The notes: generated from the sequence alone by a model not told the origin. 64,000 bases of DNA from Allacma fusca (GCA_947179485.1 OX359245.1:33963067-34027066), one strand, 5' to 3'; positions 1 to 11,545 are shown, counted from the stretch's first letter. Made by a program: numbers and translations.

Positions 1-2115
1 TGCCATTGATACAGCATCTTGCCAGTGATTTTCTCCAAGTCCAGCCTCGACTAGCATTGCTCTAGCCATTTTGGTGATGGTCTGAACATCTCTCTCGATC
101 TTTCCATTAGATTGGGGAGAGTAGGCTGGGGTGAACATATGGTCAATTCCTTTGTCCGAGCAGAAGTTGGCCCATTGTGAGTTCTTGAATTCCGTCCCAT
201 TATCCGACTTAAACTTTTTAACTGGTCTATTCGTTTGGGTGGAGATGTAGTTCACTGCATCTTTGAGGTTGTTGACAGTCCTGTCAGCTGTTTTGTCCGT
301 CTGGAAATATCCCAGCCTATAGTTTGAGGCATGATCCTTCACTAGTAGGTAGTATCTGCATTTCTGATTGGAGACGGCAGCAGCATGAACAAGGTCGGCA
401 TGTAACAGTTCCCCCGTTACATACTCCTTGTCGTGTGTCTGAGTTTTAAATGAATCATTATTCATTTTTGTTATGGCACAAATTTCACATTTGTATGCGG
501 GCTCTATTCGGTCGTCATCCTTGATATAAGCCGCTTTCTGGTCAAATGTTTTTCTGAGGAAATCAAAGTTTAGATGTCCCATCCTCTCGTGCCATCGTTG
601 ACTTATAGGCCGGAATAATCCTAATACTGCGAGAGCCTTTGGAAATACATAGGGTCTGCGGAAGTCCATAATGTGGATTTTGTCCTGTACTTCAGTTGCA
701 CTTAAGGTTTCTTCACCAGTCGTTTTGTTGATAAACACTGAGCGATTTCCATCCATTACGTATCTGTATCCCGTCTTGTTGTATGTTCCCACTGAAAATA
801 GATTTATCCCTCCGGGGTAGTAAATCACGTTTTCCAGTATAACTGGCTCCCAGTTTTTACGGATTTTGGCTTCTACCACGACAGTTCCCCTTCCCGGGCA
901 ATCTACGTGTTTATCGCCTACCGCCATGAGTTTCCAAGGTTGTTCAAATTCATCGTATTCTGAAAACCAATCCCGTTGGCCGCACAAATGTACCGAGGCC
1001 CCTGTGTCGCAGACCCATTGGAATGCGGAGCGCCTGATCTGTCCTGTTGCGGGCTTGAAGTGTGATGAGCTGAGGGCTATTGTCTTCCCAGGAGTGTAAA
1101 TTGGCCTAAGCATACAGGCTCGAATTTCTTGAGGTTTTTGTGGAGTTTTGGATTTCTCATCCTTTTTCTCCTCCTGCTTTTGCTCCTTTGGGGGTTGCTC
1201 CTTTCGCTCTTTTTTCTCGGAGCGGCATTCGGCCTTCCAATGACCTTTCTTGCCACAGTTGTGACAAGTGCCGGGCTTTTTCTTAGCCTTTCCATTCTGG
1301 GCATTGTTCCCATTGGCTTTAGGATTCCCTCCTTGAGCCTTAGGGTGCCCTGCAAACATAGCTCGTTCCGAAGGTTCGTCTGTTGGTTTGTATGTGATGA
1401 ATGATCTGAGCTGTGACTGGAAGGTAGCTAGTGTCCTTTCCACATATGGCTTTCCTCTCCACACTGTAACAAAACTCTCATAGTATGAGCTTCGCATTGC
1501 ATGTATGGTTTGTGTGATCGCGTCATCATCATCCAAAGGACTTTTGCCTGGGGGTAATTGAGCGTTGATCAGTCCTTGCAGGTCAAGAATCTTGTCCAAA
1601 AGTTCCAGTCCATTGGTATTTGGGGTGAGTTTGATATCTCGGTACTGATCCTTGAGGTCATCCAATGAACTTTCATTAGATACCCCATATGCTGATTTTA
1701 ACTTGTTCCACATTTCACGTGAGGAGGTGCATGACCGTGTGAGGACGGTGGCCTTTGAGTCCAGGGCAGTTAACATAATGCCTATGGCTGACTTGTCGGC
1801 GCGTATCCATGCTTTCTTATCTTCCTCTGATCCAGTTGAGGGAAAAGGTAAATTTCCATAAACGATGTCATCCAAATCACTTCCACAAAACACTGAGTCC
1901 AGGCCTTGTTGCCAATCCAAGTAATTGTGGGCGCCCGCCAGTTTGGGGTATTTTGATGCATCCAGTTTGTAAGTACGGTGTACTATCTGCGTTGACATGA
2001 TAGGAACGGGGTTTGCTTGTGCAGCTGCTGCTCCTTGAGCTTGAGCTTGACCTTGAGCTTGTTTCTGCGGACTGCCTGTTTGAGTTGGATCAGGAGTCCC
2101 ACCAGATCCTGACAT
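1..2115 (-). CDS. copia-type Gag-Pol polyprotein (N-terminal 705 codons, partial)
   Basis: The start is the ATG at 2115-2113; the frame is open to base 1 (every in-frame triplet checked for stops). Gag comes first, with a Q/A/G-rich N-terminus. A CX2CX4HX4C zinc knuckle (CHNCGKKGHWKAEC) lies at residues 284-297. The aspartic protease follows, with catalytic motif DTGAS (D about residue 370). Next is the pre-integrase zinc domain (HERMGH then CEIC). The integrase core has D574, D638 in SDNGTEF and E674 in KIERD, giving the classic D(35)E spacing. The protein packages element RNA, matures itself and inserts the cDNA. A basic, K/E/Q-rich stretch follows the zinc knuckle. The C-terminal RT and RNase H are expected beyond the left edge. 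Function is known for the family; intactness is only shown for the visible part. Confidence 0.93.
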   Translation of the reverse strand, partial: MSGSGGTPDPTQTGSPQKQAQGQAQAQGAAAAQANPVPIMSTQIVHRTYKLDASKYPKLAGAHNYLDWQQGLDSVFCGSDLDDIVYGNLPFPSTGSEEDKKAWIRADKSAIGIMLTALDSKATVLTRSCTSSREMWNKLKSAYGVSNESSLDDLKDQYRDIKLTPNTNGLELLDKILDLQGLINAQLPPGKSPLDDDDAITQTIHAMRSSYYESFVTVWRGKPYVERTLATFQSQLRSFITYKPTDEPSERAMFAGHPKAQGGNPKANGNNAQNGKAKKKPGTCHNCGKKGHWKAECRSEKKERKEQPPKEQKQEEKKDEKSKTPQKPQEIRACMLRPIYTPGKTIALSSSHFKPATGQIRRSAFQWVCDTGASVHLCGQRDWFSEYDEFEQPWKLMAVGDKHVDCPGRGTVVVEAKIRKNWEPVILENVIYYPGGINLFSVGTYNKTGYRYVMDGNRSVFINKTTGEETLSATEVQDKIHIMDFRRPYVFPKALAVLGLFRPISQRWHERMGHLNFDFLRKTFDQKAAYIKDDDRIEPAYKCEICAITKMNNDSFKTQTHDKEYVTGELLHADLVHAAAVSNQKCRYYLLVKDHASNYRLGYFQTDKTADRTVNNLKDAVNYISTQTNRPVKKFKSDNGTEFKNSQWANFCSDKGIDHMFTPAYSPQSNGKIERDVQTITKMARAMLVEAGLGENHWQDAVSMA

Positions 2116-2201
2116 GAATTAGTTTATGAATCTAAAAATTCTCCTGGAATATAATAGATCGCAAACTGTGAGTGTTGGAATTCTTTTTGAAAAAAAATTC
2201 A

Positions 2202-2983
2202 CTGCTGGTAACCAATTTTTCAAATATTTACTCAGACTGTAACCTTCTCGGAAACTAGTTTCGTAAATTATTTTTCGTGGTAAAAATTTGGTGTAATTTA
2301 AAGATCGCTGGGTAGAATAATTGGGAAGAGCACTTTAGCTTTTTGAAGATTTCACACACACTTTGACGAATTTGTTGGAGTCAAAATTTTAAGATAACTT
2401 TCTCAGTTATTCAGACGAAATTGACTTTGACTTATAATTCTCACTGTTGTTGAAAAAAACTGTACTGTGTCTTACTCACTTTTATTCTGGTAAGTCTGAG
2501 AGAGAAAAAAAAATCTCGACTTCCCCCCTTGCACTAACTTGAAAATATTCCAAAAGAAATTTTCTGTTTCAGTGACTGTACTCAGTGCTTAACTTGTGTA
2601 AAATTTCCAATTAAATCACAAGTAAGTATGAGCGTGCTCGATAACGTATTGAAAGAAAGAGACTGAAAAGAAGTAGTACTTCCCCGATATCAGTTCTAAG
2701 ACTGAAGATTTATTTTCAAATAAACATATATTTATACCAGTTACAGGAATGCCTTTTCTTACAACATAACAATGCCCAAATGTCATATTTCCAATAATAA
2801 TAACAATGTAGGACACAACATGTTTTGACAGTCGATTCCTGAAAACATTAGAAAGGTTGAAACTGTATAATAACAGCTTCCGGATTTCACACTTACTTGT
2901 GAAATCCCTTTTAACTCTTTACTTGAACTATGTGCTGTGTTGGCACTTGTGTACAAGTGCTGATGTCCGGTCGAGGCCGAACA
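2202..2983 (-). repeat. probable 5' LTR and primer-binding region of the copia element
   Basis: On the minus strand the stretch begins TGTTCGGCC at 2983. It has a TATA box (TATAAATA, 2736-2729) and, about 250 bases further on, a poly-A signal AATAAA (2486-2481), the usual U3-R-U5 order. It ends before a PBS-like TGGTTACCAGCAG (2214-2202). The leader then runs to the ATG at 2115. The matching 3' LTR is outside the window, so the borders are inferred and could be off by tens of bases. The PBS-like site was not matched to a tRNA. Confidence 0.45.
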
Positions 2984-3086
2984 TCTTACAATAACACGCA
3001 CTAACTATAAACAATGTATTCATATTACTTGCTAACATTACTACTATAGAAAGTGCATTGATATACATTTCAATCATGCCTTTCAA

Positions 3087-3562
3087 CAACGACTTTATCC
3101 GATCGGTTCGGATCACAAATAATAAATATCGGATAATCCGACGGATATCCGAAAACCAAATTTTTAGCGCGTTCGAGCGACCAATAAGAACGAAGTGTGT
3201 AATAACAATTTGTCCAAGGAGTAACTGTGCCGCTTTTTGCGTGTTTTCTTATTAATTCTGTGCTTCAAATTTACAGCGGTGTTTGTAAAGTTTTTCTTCA
3301 GTTTGTAATGTATTCAAAAATGATTAATATTGTGATGTAGTAAAAAGCTAATGCATTTTTGCAGTGAAAATTCCTAATACTTTTTTCCATTATCATTTAA
3401 TGGGGTTATTTCGGATCGGATACGGATGAATAAAATTTTTATCCGAATCCGTAACGGTCGGATCGGATATTAAGAAAACTTATCCGAAAATTTCGTTTCG
3501 GATCGGATTCGGATCGGATTCGGATCGGATATTCGATTTGTCCGGTCGGATGGAAGCCTTAA
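3087..3562. repeat. CGGATC-motif element, copy 1
   Basis: A 475-bp stretch packed with CGGATCGGAT/ATCCGATC words, densest near both ends. The right end reads CGGTCGGATGGAAGCCTTA and the left end ACTTTATCCGATCGG, roughly inverted relative to each other. The left 110 bp recur at about 29,088-29,200, and the right end is the reverse complement of the left end at 28,763. No target duplication was found. It resembles the hAT-like motif-filled elements elsewhere in the window. Confidence 0.6.
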
Positions 3563-3665
3563 TTGGCTGAATTCGGCAGGGATTTCACGTTTTGTAGGGG
3601 ATTTGTTTTACCAACAGGGATTTTGAAAATCGGTGACCTTTTTCTCAGCAGGGATGTTTGGTGCA
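3562..3665. repeat. fragment of GGCAGGGATTTT hAT-like family
   Basis: About 100 bp matching the central and right part of the elements at 32,040-32,399 and 34,168-34,538 (GGCAGGGATTT, CAACAGGGATTTTGAAAATCG, then a GACC...TTCAGCAGGGAT block). Both termini are missing, so it is a truncated copy lying directly against the CGGATC element. Confidence 0.6.
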
Positions 3666-5622
3666 CAGTATCGTGTTGTCAACTTCTCAACATTTTGATC
3701 CACCGTAGACGTCAGATGTTGTTCAAGTAGGATAAAAGATGAGTTTGTATAAGTAATCATGTGTAAAACAGTAGCGTGGATTTGCATATCTTAGACTTAC
3801 ATATGAATACATTTATCACTTTTTTCAATAACAAGTTGAAAAACTGTTTCTCTTTTTAATCCGAAAGTTATGAATACAGAAAGAGGAAGAAGAAGAAACT
3901 CACGCCACTTAAGAAAGTGGGGCAGAACAGTGTCAGTTCATATTTGAAAAATAGTTAGTAGGAAATTTAATTTATTATTTTTAAATTAAGATGAACTATG
4001 ACAAATTTTCATTGCCAAAAGATTTTTTTCCATAAAGCCATTGCGATTTAAATATATACACATATCTGTATGAGTAATATAAGTTCACTTAGGGTTGTCC
4101 CCTCGCGTGCTTAAATTTAGATCTTCATTAAGAATGGAACTCATTCTAAAATTGACACTGTGCAAAGCGATTGTCCAAAATATAGTATTGTCCTACATTT
4201 GACATATTTTCAGTATTAAAACTATTGAAATGTTCGTAAGAGTTTTCAACTTCATTTCCGTAAAGGGGTTGATTTCACAATGTTAGACACGCAGCAAATA
4301 CATTTTAGTTTTAAATAACGCATCAAGTAAAATCTCATAATAATGGATCGCATTACAAATAATTTTTCGCAGCAAAACTTTAACCCTTCATGTATTAACA
4401 CAATCAGAAGCTTCAAATATGCTCGAAATATGCACATAAATAAAAATATACAATAACGTGGCAATAAAGCAAAAGATGGATAAAAAATATTGTCAAACCC
4501 AGAATTGTTGAATTCAGTACGGACTCGTAGCCAAATTGATCAATCATTCTTCTGTTTTGTTCAAAGCTGAAAAACGACACATTATGACACTTTCTCTCGG
4601 CTTGACGAGGAATATTGTGATTCGGAACCTCAGTTTTGTTTCTGTACTTCAAAAATCTGAATTGTTGCGCAAATCCGACTTTATAACTCTTTTCCAGATC
4701 CCATAGCCAGAGGGAAGAAATTTCTGAAAAAATGGCTCCATTTAAATTTTGGGGGAAATTTGTTTTTGCTATAAACATTAAAGGATTCTAATCGAAAGAC
4801 TATTTATTAAAATTATTTGAATAACTCAAACCCCTGGTTTCTTTCCGAGCGGTGGGTTTCAATTTTCCCCAATTTTCATTTCCAAAACCCGAATCGTTAC
4901 AGAAGATGCTTAAAATGGCCCACAACAATAGCATATGCATATTTATTTTCTTCCTTTACATTTTGCACTTTTTAAATTAAGTTCTTTACAATAAAGACTC
5001 CAAATACTCTTTGAAATGGTTTGGTCTAAATCCTGGTAGTTAAGGTTTCCAGATGCTCACAGTGTTTTCCTCAATCACAGGAAGCTCTTCCAACAGCCGT
5101 TAGTATTTAATCACATGACTAATTGACTTAAAGGCATTTTTTGCGGTAAGTTTGTAACCTCAATCTTTTCTGCGAAAATAAACTAAAAGGGGTTAACGCG
5201 ACTTTTACATAGGGAGACATCAAACAGTTCCTTAACACTTAAGTTATAATTAGTTATGTTTCCTGTTACGTATGTGAATTCATAGTTCAAAATTATCCGC
5301 AATGCCTTGTGTATAATAATTCAAATATTTGCACATTCAGTATCAACTTTTAAAAGTAACCGAAATAGAAGAGAGGAATTGGAATTGTGTATAAAGGAAA
5401 ACAGTTGGAACACCCTTTGTATGTATATCTATACATCCTGTGGTTTATTCCAATGTACTGCAGATTTAAGCTAGCGACTGAAAATAATTTGTTTAAGCTG
5501 TCAATTTGCGCAGAAAACGAAAACAAGAATAATTCTAAAATATAAATATGGTTGGGATGTAACTAATATCAGCAGTAGCTACATTTGCATTTTAGTTATT
5601 TTAGCATTTTAACAAGTTTACA
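3666..5622. other. intergenic, no supported gene
   Basis: AT-rich DNA. The only sizeable open frame is a 121-codon minus-strand frame at 4413-4778 with a hydrophobic C-terminal third; I do not recognise it and see no splice partner or repeat copy, so it is not called as a gene. Confidence 0.5.
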
Positions 5623-5985
5623 GATTATATGCATTATCGATTTAGTCCCAATTGTCCCATTACACTTACAGCTCCTTCTACTAAATATGTTTTCGTTTTT
5701 GTACCTTTCACGCTTTCAGCCCATTGATAATTTAGGTGCTTATCAATTATAACAAACTATGTATTTTATTTTAATTTTACATTTTGAACGGTAACGTTTT
5801 TAGCCATATTTTCCTTTTAGACCCTGTAATTAAATAGCGATGAACATTTATCTTAATGGTCTTATTTTGATGGTCATTCTAATTTTGAACAACTTCTGTA
5901 TGCTAACCATCTTATCCCCTTAACTGTATTTATTGCAGACAAGCGCATTAAAGTAATTATTGAGGTTTCTGCATCCCGAATATGT
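5623..5985. repeat. direct repeat, partner of 10,209-10,562
   Basis: About 360 bp shared at high identity with 10,209-10,562, starting GATTATATGCATTATCGATT and ending near GACAAGCGCATTAA. Small indels occur, such as an 11-base TTTTATTTTAAT-type expansion in this copy. No terminal inverted repeats were seen; it reads as a segmental duplication of non-coding DNA. Confidence 0.8.
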
Positions 5986-6227
5986 GGAGGGGTAAAATGG
6001 GTTACGCCTTAGCAAGTAAATCTAAAGCAAGCCACCCGAAAAGAGTCCTTAATAAATTAAAATCGAAAATCTGAATCTCAAATCCAAAACAAGAAGACAA
6101 AGTTACGAAAAGATAATGCTCCACTTCTCAAACGTTTGAATCCCTTGGGCCGTTGTATCTGGAATACAGACGGATGTGCCAGCAATGATATACAACCTGT
6201 TGAAACATGCCTTGAGAAAAAGCCTCA

Positions 6228-6290
6228 TTCGTTAGAAAGGAGAGCCACGGCAACTGTGGGTGACGAGATAAAATGCATGTCCTACTATCA
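6228..6290. repeat. short dispersed repeat (GAGAGCCACGGCAA...GTGGGTGACGAGA)
   Basis: A conserved block, GAGAGCCACGGCAACTGTGG followed by GTGACGAGATAAAATG. It recurs at about 15,815-15,850, 21,625-21,670 and 27,960-27,995, where it follows a pyrimidine tract ending in TTTTAGGTA or TTTTAGGCA. Function unknown. Confidence 0.6.
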
Positions 6291-6359
6291 TCTTGCTTAG
6301 AGAAAATAATTATGTACCGCATTACAATTGAAAATATTAATTATTATATAATATTAGTG

Positions 6360-7840
6360 TTGTGCGGTATACGTTTTCCTGGCTTCCTTTTACTTTATAT
6401 GTTTGCAATATTTGTGATTATTTAAGTCATTAATACCTGTAGAAACTGGGAACTGAAATGGTATGAAAGGCCGAAAAGGACGTGCTGTGTTACGTGTTCC
6501 ACTAAAGAAGAGGTTAACAAGGTCAGTAGCTGTTAAATCATTGTTGTCCATTGGTCCAGCGCAATAGAGTTTGATGTTGTGTTAGCGTCAAGAAATTACG
6601 AAGCGGGAAGTGCAACTTACAAGGTATGAACTGATACGCTCTTTTTAGCGTAGAAATATGTATTTGATACGTCCATATTAGCGTAAGATTTAATGTAATG
6701 CTTACTAATAAAAATAGGAAGAATGGACATAGGACTGTGTAAATGTGAGTAGTGCGTGTACAAGCTTGCTGGCCGTTGGCTTTAATAAAAATACTCACAG
6801 TTGGAAAAGTTCTTGTGTGTGTGTGGAAATTACCCATTTTCTCCTCTCAGCCCGAGCGGATGGGAAGAGGAGGGAAATCTCTCCATGCGTAAGATTTATA
6901 AGTATATAAGTTATTAGTGTGTAATAAGCTTGAGACTATTGTCTTTTAGAGTGTAAGAAGTTTTCCCAGGGAGAACACGTATTGATTTTAAGGCATGTTA
7001 GTACATAAGTGTAACCATAGTTACGGTCTTATAACCATAGGGTTAGGAGGAAGTTATGTGAATAGGAAAGACAAAGTTATTTCGTTCCGGAGCTAATAGG
7101 ATTAGTTTATGAAGGTTATAACATTCCTTCTAAATAATCGGATCTGTCTCAAATAACTGGCTCGGTCTTTACGGCCGTAATTAAAATAAGATATGATAAG
7201 ACCTAAGATTAGAAAAGTAATTGAGGCTGAGAAAGCCTATGTATGTATTATCATGTGTTTAAATGTAAAGCAATCTCGAACCGGCGCCAGGCTGGCGGGG
7301 TTGGAACGTGGTTTCGGCCAGATGGTCCGGTTATAAAATCCATCCAATTAACTTCGGTTTTTGAGAGTGCGGTTGCGGCCGAGTATAAATACCCCTGGAA
7401 AATCTTACAGATTCACAGTGGATCTGAACACGCCGATCCGTAACGCTGTCCTCTTGGACTCTCTCTTCGTATAGCACTCGGGTTTCGGTTTTCTCCATTT
7501 TTACTCCCATTTTATCGAAATACTCTCAGAATCTAGTAGCTTCTCTGGAAGATAGCCTTTACTCTCAGAAGAGTAAGGATTTTACCACAGCCCTTCAGGC
7601 TGGTGGGTTGTATTCAGAATTTTGAGGGAATAGTTAGAAATTTTGACCGAATTTCGGGAAACCTTTTGGGTAACCCTTGACAATTTGTAATAGTAATTAA
7701 ACTTGAACTTTTATAACTTTATAAGTTTTGTATTTAGATTTAAAGAAGGTCTTCTTTGAGTTAATACTTATATTCAGAATTCAATCTCAGTGTTAAATTA
7801 TATTTTAGAAAATCAAACAAACATATTATTAAGTTCCATT
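6360..7840. repeat. LTR-like / promoter-like region
   Basis: This 1.4 kb has no supported gene but contains an LTR-style core promoter. There is a TATA box TATAAATA at 7384-7391 in GC-richer surroundings, a possible initiator TTCACAGTG about 30 bases downstream, and AATAAA at about 7862. A TGTAACC start near 7011 and an AACAAACA end near 7830 would fit a solo LTR of about 0.8 kb. No target duplication supports these borders, and a decayed host promoter is the alternative. Confidence 0.3.
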
Positions 7841-7977
7841 TGTGTATTTGTCCAAAGTTAAATAAAATCTCTTCAACATTAGAAGAACCAAAAGTAAACT
7901 TAAGGGAATTCATAGTACGTTATTTCCACTCAACTCAGACCCCTAACAGAACCTTAAAAACCTGCGGGTTCTTCAAG

Positions 7978-9777
7978 CATAGCTGCACATACATATTCAC
8001 TAGTGTAGTCAAGTCTAATCTTTGTTGGTCGTGGTATTGACTAGTCTAGTCTAGTGAATTCACAACGGTTTCCAAGACATCCTAGTCAAGTCAAGTCAAA
8101 GTCACTTTTTAAGTCGAAAATCCTAGCCAAGTCATTGTAGTCTCCTAGTCACTTGCATTTTATTGTCGCAGCTGTACGTGCTGTTTTATTATTTGCCTTA
8201 TTATTTATTTATTAGCTAAATCAATTCATAACCAAACCCTGAAAACAATATCAAAGGGGGCATGCATAAATTATGTAACGCTAATTTGCCACATTTTTGA
8301 CCACCTCCGACCCCGAGTAACGCATACGTAACGCAGTCATCTAACCCCTACTTTTATACATAACGCAATGATAATTAATTTATGCATAACTTAAATAATA
8401 AGTTCTAAAATTATATTGGAATACTCCCATTAACCTTATTGTGTTAATCCAACTTTAATTCCAATATAGCTACATCGCATTCTGTGAAAGGGCACATTAG
8501 ACACAAATATTTTCACTAATTGTGTCAACAATTCCTACGCGTTAAAATCGGGTCTAATCAAATATTGCGTTACGTAAAAGAGTACACAGGTACTACCTAC
8601 TGTGCGTAACGTTAGCGTAACGTTAAGAAAAACCACCACCGACCATATAAGCGTTACATAATTTATTCATGCCCCAAAGTAGTTCCTATTTTAAGTTTTA
8701 ACTGCGCAAGTATGTATGAAGGGAATGTTCCATTTAATTGGAGGAATTAAATAATTATCTAGCATGAATAAAGAATTGAAACAAATTGTGAAATATTTTG
8801 ATATTCAATGCACTAGAACGGTTAAGGCCCCGGAAACGAACAGATAGTACCGTTTCATAAGTCCAGTTTTGCTGCGTCTGGTTAGGATTTTCTAATTAAT
8901 AAATTATTTATATTTAAATTAATAAATTCTGTGTGCAATATTTGTTGCTCCAACTGCGATGGCTCAACAGAAGCTCTGTGAGCACGAGCAATGACCGACA
9001 GCTCAGAGAATAGTCCGAAATTAGTTGCCTTGACGTGATCTTCTCTAGATGTGATTTCATTTAGTTGTTCGTTTTCTGCACGTTTTGGGGGACGGGTTTT
9101 CTGGCGATGCTTTCCTTTCACGATTTTTATTGTTCAGTCTTTAAACATTTTCTCACTACCTCAGACTTATTTTTGCAGGGAACGTTTACTGCATTGGCTT
9201 CGGCCTCAAACATTTGGAATATTTATATAAATCTGTATGTCTGATGAGATTTCACAGATTTTCGACTGGACCTTGGGCGATTCATGATTTAATATTTTAA
9301 TATAAATGAGTGTTTTTATTAAATTTCTTTAAACAGATACATGACGTATAGAGTGCTGTTGCTGCCTATATTGTGCAATAAATTAACGGCTTGAATAATG
9401 CACTGCATTTTTCCGCACTGAATTTATTAATCGTTAAAGGACACAGTTACAAGTCCTGATATGGGAATTTCTTATGGTTCGGAGCCTTTGTTATTGTTAG
9501 AACTTTCCCCATTTCCTACTTAAACTGCTTGATTGAATGATTTAGGCATCGTTTGAAGACATTCACAAATTGACTAGACTAGTTCCTGCACTTTGTTCAC
9601 CTAGTCAAGTCAAGCCAATCATAATTTCTAGTGCAAGCCTAGTCTAGTCAAGTCAATTCTTTTCGGTATTCTGTGCTTGCTAGTCAAGTCAAACTAGTCA
9701 AATTAACGAAAATCCTTAACTAGTCTAGTCAAGTCTCCCATTTCCTAGTCAAGTCTGACTAGACTAGTGCAGCAGTG
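7978..9777. mobile_element. hAT-like non-autonomous element with CTAGTC arrays; TSD TCTTCAAG
   Basis: The 8-bp duplication TCTTCAAG lies at 7970-7977 and again at 9778-9785. The ends are imperfect inverted repeats: CATAGCTGCAC on the left, CACTGCTGCAC on the right (reverse complement). Inside each end is an array of CTAGTC/AAGTC words (7998-8160 and 9570-9770). No transposase frame is visible in the 1.8 kb, so mobilisation in trans is inferred. A smaller element (8257-8675) is inserted inside it. The 8-bp duplication and CA-type ends are hAT features. Confidence 0.85.
8257..8675. mobile_element. nested 419-bp inverted-repeat element (GGGGCATG ends)
   Basis: The left end is GGGGCATGCATAAATTATG then TAACGC. 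The right end, reverse-complemented, is GGGGCATGAATAAATTATG then TAACGC: about 25 of 26 bases match. It is flanked by AAAG on both sides (8253-8256, 8676-8679). The word GTAACGC recurs inside. It has no coding capacity. A 4-bp duplication does not fit hAT, and the superfamily is left open. Confidence 0.8.
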
Positions 9778-9854
9778 TCTTCAAGCATCGAGTCCCAATT
9801 ACAATGATTCAAAGTTATCTACACCTGCGTTTCCGCCGCCCCCTAAAACAAGTT

Positions 9855-10200
9855 TCTGATTCACTTGAATGTCAATATTTGCAGCTTACTTAAATTGTGC
9901 ATTTAGTATTAAAAAGCAATTTAGTAGTCCTAGTAATATTTCGGAAATTGGTTCGCACAATTTAGAAAGAAATGGAATTCATTGACTACAGGTTACTGGC
10001 ATGATTGGATTGTGGCTGTTTCACAATGAGAGTTATAAACTATAGAACCATAACTTTTTAAGCTGATTATGTCTAGCTCCCTTCAATGACACGTACATAC
10101 TTTTGTAATGGCACAAACATAACATTATATAACAAAATGAAGTATTTTTGTTAATACTCAAATTGAATATATTACCATGAAACAGTCCTATTTCACATTA
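9855..10200. repeat. direct repeat, partner of 10,783-11,165
   Basis: About 350 bp beginning GATTCACTTGAATGTCAATA, repeated in tandem orientation at 10,783-11,165 at high identity. More diverged relatives lie at about 16,110-16,400 and 28,260-28,490 (shared GTATTAAAAAGTAATTTG and TCAATGA..CGTAC blocks). No terminal repeats seen; it belongs to the duplicated surroundings of the chemoreceptor genes. Confidence 0.75.
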
Positions 10201-10208
10201 ATAAAATG

Positions 10209-10562
10209 GATTATATGCATTATCGATTCAGTTCCAGTTGTCCCATTACACTTACAGCTCCTTTTACTAAAGAAGTTTTTATTTTTGTACCTCTTACGCT
10301 TTCAGTCCATTCAAAATTTAGGTGCTTATCAATTATAACGAACTATGTATTTTACATTTTGAACGATAACGTTTGCAGCCATATTTTCCTTTTAGACCCT
10401 GTAATTAAACAGCGATGAAAATTTATCTTGATGGTCTTATTTTGATAGTCGTTCTACTTTTGAAAAACTTCTGTTTGCTAAACATCTTATCCCCTTAACT
10501 GTATTTATTGCAGACAAGCGCATTAATTTAATAATTGTGGTTTTTATTGCATCTCGAATACA
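10209..10562. repeat. direct repeat, partner of 5,623-5,985
   Basis: Second copy of the 360-bp block described at 5,623-5,985. It is sandwiched between the two copies of the 350-bp repeat, so this part of the locus has the order A-B-A', with another B near 5.6 kb. Confidence 0.8.
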
Positions 10563-10563
10563 G

Positions 10564-10640
10564 TCGACTCTCTTTATAACGACATCAATAAAAAGTGACG
10601 TTATAAGGGAACGACGTTATAGAGGTACATCATATAAATA
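10564..10640. repeat. pogo/Tigger-like terminal sequence
   Basis: CAGTCGACTCTCTTTATAAC followed by GACATC, then an inverted echo (ACGTTATAAGGGAACGACGTTATAGAG). This CAGTYGACTCT...TATAACG terminus is typical of pogo/Tigger-type Tc1-mariner elements. Only one end is recognisable here, so it is a fragment. Confidence 0.5.
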
Positions 10641-10782
10641 ACGGTTTAATTGCAAATGTTTCGTTTTTAGTTAAATTGGAGTCAGGGCTTGTTTCATTTA
10701 AGTAGCACATACTCTATGTATATGTAGAATGTGAATAAAAATGGTTAATATTAATAAATAAATAATATTTTTCATATGTTTC

Positions 10783-11165
10783 ATTCATTCTGATTCACTT
10801 GAATGTCAATATTTGCAGCTTACTTATACTGTTTATGTATAGTATTAAAAAGTAAATTAGTAGTCCTAGTAATATTTCAGAAATTGGTTCGAACAATTTA
10901 GAAAAAAATTGAAATTCATTGATTACAGGTTACTGGCTTGATTTGATTGTGGCTGTTTCACTGTTATGTCATGTTATGTTATGTTCAAAGTTATAAACTG
11001 TAGAACTATAAATTTTTAAGCTGATTATGTCTAGCTCAATTTCCTTCAATGACACGTACTACATTTTTGTAATGGTACGTAATAGCATTATAAAGCAACA
11101 TGTAATATTTTTGTTAATACTCAAATTGAATATATTACCATTATTCACATCCTATTTCACCTAAA
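10783..11165. repeat. direct repeat, partner of 9,855-10,200
   Basis: Second copy of the GATTCACTTG block. Compared with the first copy it carries a small microsatellite-like insertion, (TGTTA)n, near 10,965-10,985. Confidence 0.75.
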
Positions 11166-11319
11166 TAAAACTGCTCCTGCTACTATTTAAATGATTTATT
11201 ATGAAGATTATCGTGGAGATGGGACATGCTATAGTTTGAGAACAATTATTTATTATTTTTTGGTAAATTTCAAGTGCAAAAAATAAGCCAATTTACTAGA
11301 TATTCTTAATGTATATATT

Positions 11320-11545
11320 GTATATTCATGACATTTAACGTTTCAATGTTTTGTGTGTACAAACGGATCGTTTACAAATACAGGAGTGATTCACATTGTC
11401 GAAACTTGCTTGTTGCTTCCAAATTTTAATGCAGATTTTATAAACATGATTACCATTATCATTACACTGGGTCAATGTTTTTGGTAACAGACATGTAGCA
11501 CGCAGTGGCAAGAAAAGAGAGGCTTTAAAAAAAATAAAAGTAGCT
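11320..11545. repeat. direct repeat, partner of about 17,455-17,690
   Basis: The block starting CATTTAACGTTTCAATGTTT recurs near 17,457 with moderate identity through GATGCAGATTTTATA and a TTATCATTA..GGTCAA segment. Part of the multi-copy flanks of the chemoreceptor genes. Further right (11,850-11,895) sits the single end of a small element, ACTATATAGGAAATTCACT, also present as a full inverted pair at 28,886-29,059. Confidence 0.6.

Larger units (their letters stand above)
1..2983 (-). mobile_element. Ty1/copia LTR retrotransposon, 5' half, cut by left window edge
   Basis: Read on the minus strand, this holds a probable 5' LTR (about 2983 down to 2215), a short leader, and a long open Gag-Pol frame that leaves the window at base 1. 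The order Gag zinc knuckle, protease, integrase with no reverse transcriptase before integrase is the copia arrangement; RT and RNase H should lie outside to the left. No stop codon or frameshift was found in the 705 visible codons, so this insertion is young compared with the other retroelements here. Confidence 0.9.

Noticed and set aside
1077-1404. Open frames on both strands (92 and 91 codons)
   Set aside because: They overlap the copia Gag-protease frame in other phases; the true frame is continuous from 2115 to 1.
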